A DNA stretch of 64,000 nucleotides, from positions 2,253,001 through 2,317,000 of the forward strand of contig NZ_JAVDYB010000001.1 of NCBI RefSeq assembly GCF_031458235.1, read 5' to 3'. The DNA is from Catenuloplanes atrovinosus (GTDB lineage: Bacteria; Actinomycetota; Actinomycetes; Mycobacteriales; Micromonosporaceae). Positions within the stretch are counted from its first letter, which is position 1, and every line of letters starts with the position of its first letter. The notes below the pieces were generated by a model. The model saw only the letters and a program-made list of their open reading frames with translations, was not told the DNA's origin and searched no databases. Positions 16,521 through 25,735 of the stretch are shown in pieces. The translations under genes and the position numbers were made by a program.

Positions 16521-17710
16521 GGTCGCGCGTTCTCCCCGCGCGACGGGACCGGCAGCTCCGCGCGGACCTGGAAGCCGCCGCCCGGGCGCCGGCCGGTGGC
16601 GATGCTCCCCCCGGCCGCGGCGGCGCGCTCGGCCATCCCGATCAGGCCGTAACCCGGGGCGCGATCGGGCGCGGTGCGGGCACCCGGGCCGTCGTCGGTG
16701 ATCGTGATGGTGACGCGCTCCGGGTCCCAGCTCAGGCGGACGCGGGCGCGGTCCGTACCGGCGTGCTTGGTCACGTTCGTCAGAGCCTCCTGGATGATGC
16801 GGTACGCGGTGAGGTCCACGCCCGGCGGCAGCGGCCGGGCCGGGCCGTCCTCGTCCACGGACACCGCCAGACCCGCGCGGCGGAACGAGTCCAGCAGCGT
16901 GGGAAGCCGGGACAGTCCCGGCGCCGGCTCGGCGGTCGCGTCCGGGTCCCCGGACGAGCGCAGCAGGCCGACGGTCGCCCGGAGCTCGTCGAGCGCCTGG
17001 GCGGTGGTCTCGACGAGCTCGGTCAGGCTCCGCCGGGTCTGCTCCGGGCGCACGTCGAACAGGTGGGCGGCGACCGTGGCCTGCGCGTTCGCGAGGGTGA
17101 TCTGGTGGGCCACCAGGTCGTGCAGCTCCCGGGCGATGCGCAGCCGCTCCTCGGCCACCCGCCGGCGGGCCTCGTCCTCCCGGCTCCGCTCGGCGCGCCG
17201 GGCCCGGTCCTCCACGGCCGCCAGGTAGGCCCGCCGGGTCCGTACCGAGTGCCCGAGCACGCCTGCCACCAGCGGGAACGCGGCCACCGCGCCGATCCGG
17301 CCCGCGTCCTGCCACGACTGGTCCGCCGGGGAGGGAACGGCGGCGGCCAGCAGCGCCCCGGACGTGAGCAGCACCGCGACCGCCGCGCGTACCTCGGTGC
17401 GCGCGGTGAGCGCGTAGCCGTAGGCGGCGACCACGACGGCGGCCTCGATCAACGGGCTCAGCAGCAGGCCCAGCGGCTGCGCCGGCAGCACGGCCACGGT
17501 CGTGACCAGCAGCACGGCCGGCGGCGCCCGGTGCCGCAGCGGCAGCACGCCGCAGGACACCACGGCGATCAGCCAGGCCGCGGCGTCCGGCGGCGACAGC
17601 GTGCCGTCGGGCCGCACGGCGGCACCGACCAGGCAGACCGCACCGGCCGTCGCCGTGATCGCGGCCTCCCGCCACCACGCGCCCTGGCGGCGGCCGGAAC
17701 GTACCCGCAC
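16517..17710 (-). CDS. Histidine kinase of the NarL-partner (HisKA_3) type
   Basis: A 397-residue sensor kinase. GTG 17710 follows GCGAGG; no ATG is available. Residues about 20-160 hold four to five hydrophobic segments and little periplasmic loop, suggesting sensing within the membrane. After a coiled linker (RARRAERSREDEARRR) comes the HisKA_3 box ERLRIARELHDLVAHQITLAN with the phospho-His. The ATP-binding domain has RIIQEALTNVTKHA (N box), ITDDGPG (G1) and GYGLIGMAERA (G2). The architecture is like DesK/LiaS kinases that sense envelope or membrane stress. It is coupled to the response regulator by a four-base overlap. Confidence 0.92.
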   Translation of the reverse strand: MRVRSGRRQGAWWREAAITATAGAVCLVGAAVRPDGTLSPPDAAAWLIAVVSCGVLPLRHRAPPAVLLVTTVAVLPAQPLGLLLSPLIEAAVVVAAYGYALTARTEVRAAVAVLLTSGALLAAAVPSPADQSWQDAGRIGAVAAFPLVAGVLGHSVRTRRAYLAAVEDRARRAERSREDEARRRVAEERLRIARELHDLVAHQITLANAQATVAAHLFDVRPEQTRRSLTELVETTAQALDELRATVGLLRSSGDPDATAEPAPGLSRLPTLLDSFRRAGLAVSVDEDGPARPLPPGVDLTAYRIIQEALTNVTKHAGTDRARVRLSWDPERVTITITDDGPGARTAPDRAPGYGLIGMAERAAAAGGSIATGRRPGGGFQVRAELPVPSRGENARP

Positions 17711-17771
17711 GGTGCCTCGCCTCCGTGGTCCACATCGGTGCGTGCCCGATCCAGGATATGGGGTGCCGAGA

Positions 17772-17784
17772 CTTCTCTCAGAAG
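17772..17784. promoter_or_regulatory. Inverted repeat between kinase and monooxygenase
   Basis: CTTCT-CTC-AGAAG is a perfect 5-bp inverted repeat in the 144-base divergent gap, 62 bases from the kinase start and 70 bases from the monooxygenase start. Two copies of CGGTCAGC (near 17802 and 17814) lie beside it. Possible response-regulator site; weak evidence. Confidence 0.35.
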
Positions 17785-17854
17785 CTCTGCGGAGCCGGTC
17801 AGCTCGGTCGGTCAGCATCGGGGCCATGAGAACGTTCGAGATTCGGGGGCTGTC

Positions 17855-19036
17855 ATGAGCACCGTGCTGATCTCCGGAGCCAGCATCGCCGGCCCCGCGC
17901 TGGCCTACTGGCTTCGTCGTCACGGCTTCGACGTCACGGTCGTGGAGAAGGCCGGAACGCCGCGGGGCGGCGGTTACCCGATCGACATCCGGGGCACCGC
18001 CGTGGACGTGGTCGAGCGGATGGGGCTGCTCCCCGCGCTGCGCGCCGCCCACGTGGACACCCGCGCGCTGACCTTCCTCGAGCCCGACGGCAGCCCGGTC
18101 GCCTCGCTCCGCCCGGAGGCGCTCGCCGGCGGCGGCGAAGGCCGCGACCTGGAGGTGGTCCGCGGCGATCTCACCCGGCTGCTCTACGACGCGGTCCGGG
18201 ACGAGGTCGAATTCCTGTTCGACGACGCGATCGTCGCGCTCGACGAGCACCCGGGCGGCGTGGACGTGACCTTCCGCGGTGGCGCCCGGCGCACGGTCGA
18301 CATCGTCGTCGGCGCGGACGGGCTGCACTCCGGCGTGCGGGCGCTGGCCTTCGGCCCCGAGGAGACGTTCCACCGCTACCTCGGCTACTGCTTCGCCGGC
18401 TTCACCATGCGCAACGACGCGGGCCTGTCGCACGAGGGCGTCATCTGGAACGCGCCGGGCCGTGGCGCCATACGCTACGCCGTGGGCGACGGCGAGACCC
18501 TGCACGGCCTCCTCTGCTTCGCCCGCGCCGAACCGCCGTTCCACGCGTTCCGGGATCCGGCCGCCCAGCGCGACCTGGTCGCCGCCGTGTTCGCCGACGA
18601 CGAGTGGGAGATCGTCGCCGGGATGGTCGACGCGATGCGCGCCGCCGACGACCTCTACTTCGACGTGGTCAGTCAGATCCGGCTGCCCCACTGGTCGGCC
18701 GGGCGCGTCGTGCTGGCCGGTGACGCCGCGCACGCGCCGTCGTTCCTCACCGGTCAGGGCTCCAGCCTGGCACTGGTGGGCGCGTACATGCTGGCCGGCG
18801 AACTGGCGGTCAACCCCGATCACCGGACCGCGTTCGCCGCCTACGAGCGGGCCACCCGTCCGTTCGCGGAGGCCAACCAGGCGCTGGTCACCGCGGGCGA
18901 CGCCCGGCTGGTGCCGCGCACGGCCGAGGCGCTGGCCCGGCGCAACGCCGCACTGCGGGACCTCACCGCCGTGCCGGAGCCCGGCGGGCGTCCCGCCCAC
19001 ACCGCGCTCCGGCTGCCCACCTTCGCCACCCCCTGA
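17855..19036 (+). CDS. FAD-dependent monooxygenase (group A, PHBH-like)
   Basis: A 393-residue flavoprotein monooxygenase. The FAD-binding start is VLISGASIAGPALAYWLRR (GxSxxG variant), the DG motif is VGADGLHSGVR, and the GD motif is VVLAGDAAHAPSFLTGQGSS. These three in order define the class A aromatic hydroxylase family, which includes tetracycline-inactivating TetX and antibiotic-tailoring enzymes. The size fits single-component TetX-like members. It is divergent from the two-component system and is the intact paralogue of the remnant at 15676. A terminator follows at once. The substrate is unknown; the nearby efflux pumps suggest a xenobiotic or antibiotic. Confidence 0.92.
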   Translation: MSTVLISGASIAGPALAYWLRRHGFDVTVVEKAGTPRGGGYPIDIRGTAVDVVERMGLLPALRAAHVDTRALTFLEPDGSPVASLRPEALAGGGEGRDLEVVRGDLTRLLYDAVRDEVEFLFDDAIVALDEHPGGVDVTFRGGARRTVDIVVGADGLHSGVRALAFGPEETFHRYLGYCFAGFTMRNDAGLSHEGVIWNAPGRGAIRYAVGDGETLHGLLCFARAEPPFHAFRDPAAQRDLVAAVFADDEWEIVAGMVDAMRAADDLYFDVVSQIRLPHWSAGRVVLAGDAAHAPSFLTGQGSSLALVGAYMLAGELAVNPDHRTAFAAYERATRPFAEANQALVTAGDARLVPRTAEALARRNAALRDLTAVPEPGGRPAHTALRLPTFATP

Positions 19037-19042
19037 AACGGC

Positions 19043-19070
19043 GCGGAGGCCGGCGTCCGCCGGCCTCCGC
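19043..19070. terminator. Terminator between monooxygenase and MMPL gene
   Basis: GCGGAGGCCGGC (19043-19054) and GCCGGCCTCCGC (19059-19070) form a perfect 12-bp stem with a GTCC loop, between the converging monooxygenase and MMPL genes. Confidence 0.85.
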
Positions 19071-19077
19071 GAGGGCC

Positions 19078-21273
19078 TCATCCGACGAGCTCGGGCTCGC
19101 GGGCGGTGGTGGCCGGCGGCTTCTCTCCGGTCAGGTGGTGGCCCTCGACGTCGACGTCGGGGACGATCCGGTCGAGCCAGCGGGGGAGCGTCCACGCGCG
19201 GTCGCCGAGCAGCTTCAGCACGGCGGGGACCAGCGTGAGCCGGACGACGAAGGCGTCGACCAGGACGCCGAAGGCCAGCGCGAGCGCGATCGGCATGACG
19301 TTCGGATCGTGGGAGAACAGGAAGCTCGCGAACACGATGATCATGATGACGGCCGCGGCCACGACCACCCGCCCGGAGTCGCGGCCGCCGGCGCGGATGG
19401 CCTCGGTGGCGTCCCGGTGGCGGGCGTAGTGCTCGCGCATCGCCGAGACCAGGAAGACCTCGTAGTCCATGGCCAGCCCGAACAGCACGGCCATCACGAT
19501 GATCGGGGCGAAGCTGGGCACCGGGCCGACCAGCGGCACGCCGAGCGGTCCGGCCGCCCAGCCCCACTGGAACACCGCGACCATGGCACCGAACGCGGCG
19601 CCGACCGAGAGCAGGAACCCGGCGGTGGCCTTGAGCGGGACCGTCCAGGAGCGGAACGCGATCAGCAGGAGCAGCAGGGACAGCCCGACCACCACCACGG
19701 TGAACGGCAGCAGCGCGCCGTTGAGCTGCTTCACGGCGTCCAGGCTGACCACGGTCAGGCCGGTCACCTCGACGTAATCGCCGGCGCCCGTGCCGATCGG
19801 GGCGAGCGCGGCACGCAGGTCCTCGACCAGGGCGCTGGTGGCGCCGTCGCGCGGGCCGGTGGCGGGCACGATCTGCACGACCGCGGCCCGGCCGTCCTCG
19901 GCGATCAGTGGCCCGTTGACCTCCACGACGCCGGCCATCGGCGTGACGGTGTCGACCACGGCCTCGGCGGTCGCGGCGACCGAGTCACCCTCCACCAGCA
20001 CCGCCAGCTTGCCGTTCACGCCGGGGCCGAACGCGTCCGCGATCAGGTCGTACGCCTGCCGTGGCTCGGAGTCCCGGGCCGCGGAACCGTTGTCGTTGAG
20101 CGCGAGCTGCAGCTGCGCCGCGGGGACGGCCAGGACCGCCAGCCCGAGCACCACCGCCACCAGCATCTTCCACGGGTGCCGGATCACCAGGCCGACCCAG
20201 GCCGCGGCGGCGCCGCCCGAGCGGGTGCGCAGGATGCGGCGCGCGGCCCGCGAGCCCGGCTTCGGGCGCAGCCCCTCGCCGGCCAGCGACAGGATGGCGG
20301 GCAGCATCGTCAGCGCGAGGACCACCGCGATCGCGACCGCGCCGGCCGCGGCCAGACCCATCGAGGTCAGCATGGGTACGCCGGCCAGCGTCAGCCCGAC
20401 CAGGGCGATGATCACCGTCAGGCCGGCGAAGAACACCGAGCTGCCCGCGGTCGCGGTGGCCAGTGCGATCGAATCCGGGATGCCCATGCCCCGGGTGAGC
20501 TGGTCGCGGTGCCGCGACACGATCAGCAGCGCGTAGTCGATGCCGACCGCCAGACCCAGCATCAGCGCCAGCGTCAGCGCGTTCTGCGAGACGTCGAACA
20601 GGTTCGCGGCCAGCAGCGTGCCGGCCGCGGTGCCGCCCACGCCCAGCGCGGCGGTGAGCATCGGGATGCCCGCGGCCAGCATCGAGCCGAACGTGACCAG
20701 CAGGACCAGTAGCGCCACGCCCAGGCCGATGATCTCCGGAGTGCCGAACGGCTCGAGTTCCTCCTCGAAGGCGTCACCGCCGAACAACACCCGGCCGCCG
20801 TGCGCGCCGAACCGCTCGCCGTAGGCGGCGCCGGCCGCACGTACCGTCTCCTGCTGGGCCGGCTCCACCTCGGTGCCCGACGGGACGTCGAAGGCGAGCG
20901 ACACGACCGCGACCCGGCCGTCCGCGGACACCTGCTCCAGCGGGTCGCCGACCTCGGCGATGTGCTCCACCTCCCGGACCCGCTGCGCCGCCGCGCGCAC
21001 CTGCGCGGCGACCGCCTCGTCGGTGATCCGCGCGCCGCTCGGCGCGACGAACACCATGTCGCCCTCGACGCCGCCCTCCTGCGGGAAGTGCTGCCGCACC
21101 TTCTCCAGGGCGAGCTGGCCGGGAGAGCCGGGAATGGCGTGACCGGGCGCGAACGAGCCCGCGAACACGAACATCGCGCCCAGCGCCGCGGTGATGACCG
21201 CGAGCGACACACCCAGGAAGATCAGCCGGCGTCGCGCGGCGACCGCGCCCAACCGGTACAGGAACCGAGCCAT
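19078..21273 (-). CDS. MMPL/RND family transporter
   Basis: A 731-residue membrane transporter with the two-fold RND layout: one N-terminal helix, an extracytoplasmic domain (about 35-170), six helices, a second extracytoplasmic domain (about 385-520), and six more helices. The proton-relay positions appear as GLAVGIDYALLIVSRHRDQL in the first half and FGLAMDYEVFLVSAMREHYA in the second, the Asp-Tyr pairs typical of MmpL proteins. ATG 21273 has AAAGGG upstream. Such proteins export lipids or drugs across the actinobacterial membrane. No partner gene is adjacent; the converging monooxygenase could be functionally linked. Confidence 0.93.
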   Translation of the reverse strand: MARFLYRLGAVAARRRLIFLGVSLAVITAALGAMFVFAGSFAPGHAIPGSPGQLALEKVRQHFPQEGGVEGDMVFVAPSGARITDEAVAAQVRAAAQRVREVEHIAEVGDPLEQVSADGRVAVVSLAFDVPSGTEVEPAQQETVRAAGAAYGERFGAHGGRVLFGGDAFEEELEPFGTPEIIGLGVALLVLLVTFGSMLAAGIPMLTAALGVGGTAAGTLLAANLFDVSQNALTLALMLGLAVGIDYALLIVSRHRDQLTRGMGIPDSIALATATAGSSVFFAGLTVIIALVGLTLAGVPMLTSMGLAAAGAVAIAVVLALTMLPAILSLAGEGLRPKPGSRAARRILRTRSGGAAAAWVGLVIRHPWKMLVAVVLGLAVLAVPAAQLQLALNDNGSAARDSEPRQAYDLIADAFGPGVNGKLAVLVEGDSVAATAEAVVDTVTPMAGVVEVNGPLIAEDGRAAVVQIVPATGPRDGATSALVEDLRAALAPIGTGAGDYVEVTGLTVVSLDAVKQLNGALLPFTVVVVGLSLLLLLIAFRSWTVPLKATAGFLLSVGAAFGAMVAVFQWGWAAGPLGVPLVGPVPSFAPIIVMAVLFGLAMDYEVFLVSAMREHYARHRDATEAIRAGGRDSGRVVVAAAVIMIIVFASFLFSHDPNVMPIALALAFGVLVDAFVVRLTLVPAVLKLLGDRAWTLPRWLDRIVPDVDVEGHHLTGEKPPATTAREPELVG

Positions 21274-21391
21274 CGGATTGCCCTTTCAAGCAGGGATTGA
21301 AGACCTGCTCACCCTGGCTCCCCGGCTTGACGGCCGGCCCCCGTCGGGCTTGACGACTTCTTGAGGACTGGCCCCTGACCTCCTCAGGTTG

Positions 21392-22459
21392 CTACGGCGT
21401 CAGGCCGAGCGCGGCGCGGGCGGCGAGTTCGGCGTCCGTGGGCGTGGCGGGGCCCACCGCGGCGAGCGCCTCCGTGAACGACTCGTCCGTGCGCGTCTCG
21501 GCCACCGTCATCCACCGGTCCCGGGCCTCCGTGGACTCCTCGGCGAGCCGCGCGATCGCGGGCTCCGCCGCCGCGGGCCAGGGTCCGCGGCCGAGCTGCG
21601 ACGGAAGCAGGCTGTATCCGGCGGCGACCTTCGCCGCGGCCGTCCGCCGGTCCGCGATCGGGCCGTCCGCCAGCGCGATCGGCGCGTGGTAGCGGATGTC
21701 CAGCACGGCCACCAGGAACCGCAGCTGCACCTCGGTGACCCGGTCGGAGGTGAGCCGGGCCGGGCGGGACGGGCGCTCGCCGTCGAACGACAGGTAGCAG
21801 GACATGGCCCGGCCGCCCTTCGCCCACTCGGTCTCGCGGGGCACGTACCAGCGCAGGTGGGCGCCGGCCGGCTGGGTCGGCGGATCGATGATCACGTCGC
21901 GGTGGATCCGGCGGCAACCGGCCGCGGCCCACTCGGACAGCAGCGCCTCACCCGGGTACGCCCGGAACTCGTACCGCTGATCGTCGGTCGTCGCCCAGCC
22001 GAGCAACTCGGCGTCGTGCGGTGCCGTGCAGTCGCGCCGCTCGACGCCGGCCGGGATGAACGGCCGCTCCGGGTCGCCCTCGGTGCGGTCGAAGCAGTCG
22101 CCCGCCCGCAGGCCGGTGACCGACTCGTACCGCTTCGCCGCCGCCGCGGACCCGCCCAGCCCGACCGCCAGCAGCACCGCCCAGACCACCGTCAGCAGCA
22201 GCGGCGACACCGCTAGCCCGAGCCCGCGCCGCAGCCCACGGCGGACCTGGATCACGGCCGCGAGCCCGAAGCCCGCGGCCGGCACGGCGAAGAACAGCGA
22301 CGCCAGCCCGATCAGCAGCACCGCCACGATCGACGCCACCCCGGCCACCACGCCGGCGACCGCGAGACCGCTGATCCGGTGCGGCACCGGCGCCCAGTCC
22401 CGCGCCCCTCCGCCGTACCGGTCCTTCTCCTCGCCCCATGCGGCTTCCGTCAGACTCAC
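21392..22459 (-). CDS. Septum formation family protein with DUF4190-like membrane segment
   Basis: A 355-residue membrane-anchored protein. GTG 22459 is the start. Residues about 30-120 contain two to three hydrophobic helices (VAGVVAGVASIVAVLLIGLA and LLLTVVWAVLLAVGLG) of the DUF4190 type. The outside part begins LRAGDCFDRTEGD and continues VERRDCTAPHDAELLGW, the paired Cys and C-x-x-P-H-x-x-E pattern of the 'Septum_form' family first described in mycobacteria. A second Cys pair follows (AAAGCRRIH, AMSCYLSF). The exact cellular role is not established. Confidence 0.8.
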   Translation of the reverse strand: MSLTEAAWGEEKDRYGGGARDWAPVPHRISGLAVAGVVAGVASIVAVLLIGLASLFFAVPAAGFGLAAVIQVRRGLRRGLGLAVSPLLLTVVWAVLLAVGLGGSAAAAKRYESVTGLRAGDCFDRTEGDPERPFIPAGVERRDCTAPHDAELLGWATTDDQRYEFRAYPGEALLSEWAAAGCRRIHRDVIIDPPTQPAGAHLRWYVPRETEWAKGGRAMSCYLSFDGERPSRPARLTSDRVTEVQLRFLVAVLDIRYHAPIALADGPIADRRTAAAKVAAGYSLLPSQLGRGPWPAAAEPAIARLAEESTEARDRWMTVAETRTDESFTEALAAVGPATPTDAELAARAALGLTP

Positions 22460-22791
22460 GTGCCCCCGTGCCCTTCCACAGTGGTTCGACGGGCAGGACC
22501 ATAGCCATCCCGATCAAGCGGTGCGCAGGCCGCCACCGGCGTGGCGGGCCCGGCCGGTCACGCCGGGGGCGATCCGGCCCGGCGCAAGCCCGTCCGGCGT
22601 CGCGTCGAGGCGGCTGGATCACCGTGCTCGCGGTCGGCGAGCGCCCTGTCGGACGGCGTACGGATGTTCGTCCATGTCCCTTTCTGGTCGAGCGTGCACG
22701 GGAGATCGCGGCCCCGTCCACGTCGGATGAACAATGTGTTGCCGGCGTGTTGCGCCCGTCGGCGGTATCCGGCGACATGGAAGGACGACAC
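22460..22791. other. Promoter-bearing gap upstream of GH5 gene
   Basis: 332 bases between divergent genes. No gene, clear palindrome or CGAAA-N-TTTCG box is seen. It presumably carries both promoters; no convincing -35/-10 pair was recognised. Confidence 0.4.
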
Positions 22792-23835
22792 ATGACGACG
22801 CAGCGGACGTACCGTCGGCGGTCCCTGGGCCGTGTTCTGGCCGGCGCGGTGGCCGCGCTGGCGATGATCCCGGTCGCCGCGGTCGGCGGCGCATCGCCGG
22901 CCGTGGCGGCGACCAACCAGTTCAGGGGCATGAACTGGGCGGTGCTGGGCGACAACTTCAGCACCGGGCCGCTGGTGGTGCAGGGGCTCAGCCAGTCCGA
23001 CAGCAACGCCACCGTGCGGGCCAAGGCCAACGCGCTCTACGACGACATGGCCGCGATGGGCGTCAACACCGTCCGGCTGCCGATCAACACGCACACCGTG
23101 GGCACGGCCTGGTGGAACGCCTACCGGGGTGCGATCGACGCGGCCACCGCGCGCGGTTTCAAGGTCATCCTCGCCTACTGGGAGGACGGCGCCGCGTCCG
23201 GCGGCCGGATCACCAACCTCGCGGCGTGGAACACCATGTGGTCGAACGTGACCTACCTCTACGGCGCCGACCCCAACGTCTACTTCGAGCCGATGAACGA
23301 GCCGCACGGCTACACCTCGGCCGAGTGGCGGACCGTGGCGGCGAACTGGATGAGCTACCACTACTCGGCGGTGCCGGCCCGGACGCTGATCGGCGGCACC
23401 GGCTACAGCCAGGACCTGCGGGACGTCTGCAACGACAGCCGCTTCAACGGTACGCTGCTCTCCTTCCACCACTACGCGTTCTTCTACAGCCCGATGACGT
23501 ACGACGCGTTCCGTACCCACATCCAGACCCGGCTCGGCACCTGCGCCTCCCGCGCGGTGGTGACCGAGTACGGCGCGCCCATGTCCACCGGCCTCGACTA
23601 CGCGGACGCGAACAGCACGGACAACTTCGTGCGGCACATCCGCGCGGTCACCCAGGTCATGCGGGACAACCAGATGGGCGGCGTCTACTGGCCCGCGCTC
23701 GGCGGCAAGCCCACCGGCACCAGCGGCTTCGACTACTACTCGATGTTCGCGTTCAGCGGCAGCGGCACCGACCTCAACCTCACCGTCCGCAACGCCTCCG
23801 GCCGCGACCGCATCCGGTACGGCTGGGGACTGTGA
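22792..23835 (+). CDS. Secreted GH5 glycoside hydrolase (cellulase/mannanase type)
   Basis: A 347-residue exported enzyme. ATG 22792 is preferred over ATG 22777 because GGAAGGA lies seven bases upstream. Residues 1-40 are a signal peptide (YRRRSLGRVLAGAVAALAM ... AVA). The TIM barrel follows: RLPINTH after strand 2, the acid/base Glu170 in VYFEPMNEPHG and the nucleophile Glu259 in AVVTEYGAPM, both at the expected barrel strands of GH5. There is no binding module. GH5 covers endoglucanases, mannanases and others, so the polymer cannot be fixed, though beta-1,4-glucan or mannan is likely. Converges on the AraC gene. Confidence 0.92.
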   Translation: MTTQRTYRRRSLGRVLAGAVAALAMIPVAAVGGASPAVAATNQFRGMNWAVLGDNFSTGPLVVQGLSQSDSNATVRAKANALYDDMAAMGVNTVRLPINTHTVGTAWWNAYRGAIDAATARGFKVILAYWEDGAASGGRITNLAAWNTMWSNVTYLYGADPNVYFEPMNEPHGYTSAEWRTVAANWMSYHYSAVPARTLIGGTGYSQDLRDVCNDSRFNGTLLSFHHYAFFYSPMTYDAFRTHIQTRLGTCASRAVVTEYGAPMSTGLDYADANSTDNFVRHIRAVTQVMRDNQMGGVYWPALGGKPTGTSGFDYYSMFAFSGSGTDLNLTVRNASGRDRIRYGWGL

Positions 23836-23856
23836 ACCCGGGCGCCACCCGCACCG

Positions 23857-24789
23857 TCACCCGCGGTGGAGGTGGCGCCATTCCCGCGCGCTGATCCCGT
23901 ACTCCGCGCGGAAACGCCGGCTGAAGTGCGTGGCGTCGGCGAACCCCCACCGCTGCGCGATCGCCCCGATCGGCTGCGGGCTCGGCAGCGTGAGGTCCCG
24001 GCGCACCGCCTCCAGCCGCTCCCGCATGATCCACTGCGCCAGGCTGAGCGTGGGATGCCGCCACAGGTTGTAGAGCGTGCGCAGCGAGATGTCGTGCTCG
24101 TCCGCGATCCGCGCCGGGCTGAGATCCGGGTCGCCGAGATGCCGCATCACCCAGTAGCGGATGCGGGCCAGCCGGTCGTCCGCGTCCGCGGGCTGGTCGG
24201 CCGCCGTCATGATCAGCGCGCGGACCAGGGACGCGGTGGCGGTGCCGACCAGCGCCGCCGGGCCGGGCAGCGCGTCGATGCCGTCCACGTCGCGGCGCAG
24301 CTGGACGAGGTGGTCGCGCAGCATGCGGTACGTGGCCGGATCGCGGTCCAGGTGGCGGGCCGCGCGCCGGATCGTCTCCACCGGCAGCCCGAGCCGCCCG
24401 TGCTCCACCTGCACCGCGAACGATCCGCCGGTGCCGGTCCACCGGTAGTCGTACGGCGCGGTCAGGTCCACCAGCATCAGGTCACCGGCGCGGACGGTGC
24501 GGCAGATCCCGTGCTGGCGGTAGTCGCCGACGCCGGAGGTCTGCACGGCCAGCGCCACCAGGTCGGGCGCCGCCTCGCGCAGTTCGTCGGGGCCGCGGCT
24601 CAGCTGCAGCCCCGAGCCCTCATGGCTGTAGACGCTGGTCGCGGTGCCCAGCCGCCAGAAGCCGAGCCGGGCCTCCGCGGGCTGCTCCAGCCGTACCGCG
24701 GCCGGCACGGTGGCTTTCAGCATCGCCTCCCGGAGCGCGTCGGCGCGGTGCTCCGGCGGCAGGTCGCGGGTGTCGAGGTGGATCACCAT
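23857..24789 (-). CDS. AraC family regulator with AraC_binding_2-type N-terminus
   Basis: A 310-residue regulator. The N-terminal half has the cupin-like ligand domain (LGFWRLGTATSVYSH, RAGDLMLVDLTAPYDYRW). The C-terminal 100 residues carry two HTH motifs: ARIADEHDISLRTLYNLWRH and IGAIAQRWGFADATHFSRRFRAEYG, the second being the AraC signature. It lies 7 bases after a paralogous AraC gene in the same direction, so the pair is one operon. Signature and length fit regulators of aromatic or amine catabolism, but the ligand is unknown. Confidence 0.92.
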   Translation of the reverse strand: MVIHLDTRDLPPEHRADALREAMLKATVPAAVRLEQPAEARLGFWRLGTATSVYSHEGSGLQLSRGPDELREAAPDLVALAVQTSGVGDYRQHGICRTVRAGDLMLVDLTAPYDYRWTGTGGSFAVQVEHGRLGLPVETIRRAARHLDRDPATYRMLRDHLVQLRRDVDGIDALPGPAALVGTATASLVRALIMTAADQPADADDRLARIRYWVMRHLGDPDLSPARIADEHDISLRTLYNLWRHPTLSLAQWIMRERLEAVRRDLTLPSPQPIGAIAQRWGFADATHFSRRFRAEYGISAREWRHLHRG

Positions 24790-24796
24790 GGGGTGG

Positions 24797-25735
24797 TCAC
24801 GGCTCCGCGCGCCAGTCGCGGGGCGCCACCCCGAACGCCTGCCGGAAGCGGCGGCTGAAGTGGCTGGCGTCGGCGAAGCCCCACTCGTGGGCCAGCGCGG
24901 TGATCGGCCGGCCGGCGGCCAGCTGGGCCCGTGCGCCGGTCAGCCGCTCCATCATGATCCACTGCTCCAGCGTGCTGCCGGTGCCGGCCGACCAGAGCGC
25001 GTGCAGGTGCCGTACCGAGATGTTGTGGTGCGCGGCGACCCGGGCCGGGCTCAGGTCCGCGTCGGTCAGGTGCGCCCGCAGGTACGCCGTGATCCGGGAC
25101 AGCAGCGTCTCGTGCATCGCCTCGCGCCGCGCCGCACCCTCCTGCGCGGCCAGCACGAACGCGCGCGCCAGGTCCACCGCGGCGGCACCGGCCGCGGCGG
25201 CGCCGGCCGACATCGACAGCGCCTCCGCGTTCTCCAGCACGTACGTGAAGTGCTGCCGGGCCAGCCCGAGCAGCGGGTTCGCGGCGAACGTGCGGCCGGC
25301 CAGCCGGATCTGGCCGACCGTGACGCCGAGCGTGTCGAGGTCGAAGCCGACCGACCGGGTGCCGCCCTCGGCCGGGCGGTGATACTCGTACTCCCCGGTC
25401 AGGTCGGTCATCATCAGGTCGCCGTGCCCGAGCGCGCGCTCGTCGCCGAAGCCGCGCGTCACCCCGGGCGCGATGTCCTGGACCGCGAAGCTGAGCTGCT
25501 CCGGCGTGCCGTACCGCAGATGCCGCGCGGTCTGCGCCATCCGCATCCCCGTGCCGTGGAACGAGAACGTGTGCACGCCGGCGCCGAGCGGCCAGAACTC
25601 CAGGTGCGCGCGGACCGGCGCGCCGGTCCGCTCCAGCGCCACGTCCACCCGGCCGCAGGAGATCTCCATCGTGCTGACGACCGCCTCCAGGGACTCCCGT
25701 TCCGCCAGTCCCTGGGTGCTCAGAACTATCGGCAT
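24797..25735 (-). CDS. AraC family regulator, paralogue of its neighbour
   Basis: A 312-residue AraC regulator. ATG 25735 begins MPIVLSTQGLAERES. The N-terminal domain shares with the downstream protein the pattern LEFWPLGAGVHTFSFHG and GHGDLMMTDLTGEYEYHR. The C-terminal HTH pair is ARVAAHHNISVRHLHALWSA and ITALAHEWGFADASHFSRRFRQAFG. The two regulators clearly arose by tandem duplication. It is divergent from the alpha/beta hydrolase at 25886, the likeliest target. Confidence 0.92.
   Translation of the reverse strand: MPIVLSTQGLAERESLEAVVSTMEISCGRVDVALERTGAPVRAHLEFWPLGAGVHTFSFHGTGMRMAQTARHLRYGTPEQLSFAVQDIAPGVTRGFGDERALGHGDLMMTDLTGEYEYHRPAEGGTRSVGFDLDTLGVTVGQIRLAGRTFAANPLLGLARQHFTYVLENAEALSMSAGAAAAGAAAVDLARAFVLAAQEGAARREAMHETLLSRITAYLRAHLTDADLSPARVAAHHNISVRHLHALWSAGTGSTLEQWIMMERLTGARAQLAAGRPITALAHEWGFADASHFSRRFRQAFGVAPRDWRAEP

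Noticed and set aside
15861-17735. A 624-codon frame that would fuse extra sequence to the response regulator
   Set aside because: The part upstream of 16520 is the kinase gene in a wrong frame; the GTG at 16520 with stop overlap is the natural start.
15676-17855. Mobile element explaining the monooxygenase remnant
   Set aside because: No transposase, terminal inverted repeats or target-site duplication is visible around the two-component genes.
16517-19567. A 1016-codon minus-strand frame covering kinase and monooxygenase
   Set aside because: The part beyond 17710 is antisense to the clearly real FAD monooxygenase; GC-rich antisense frames often stay open.
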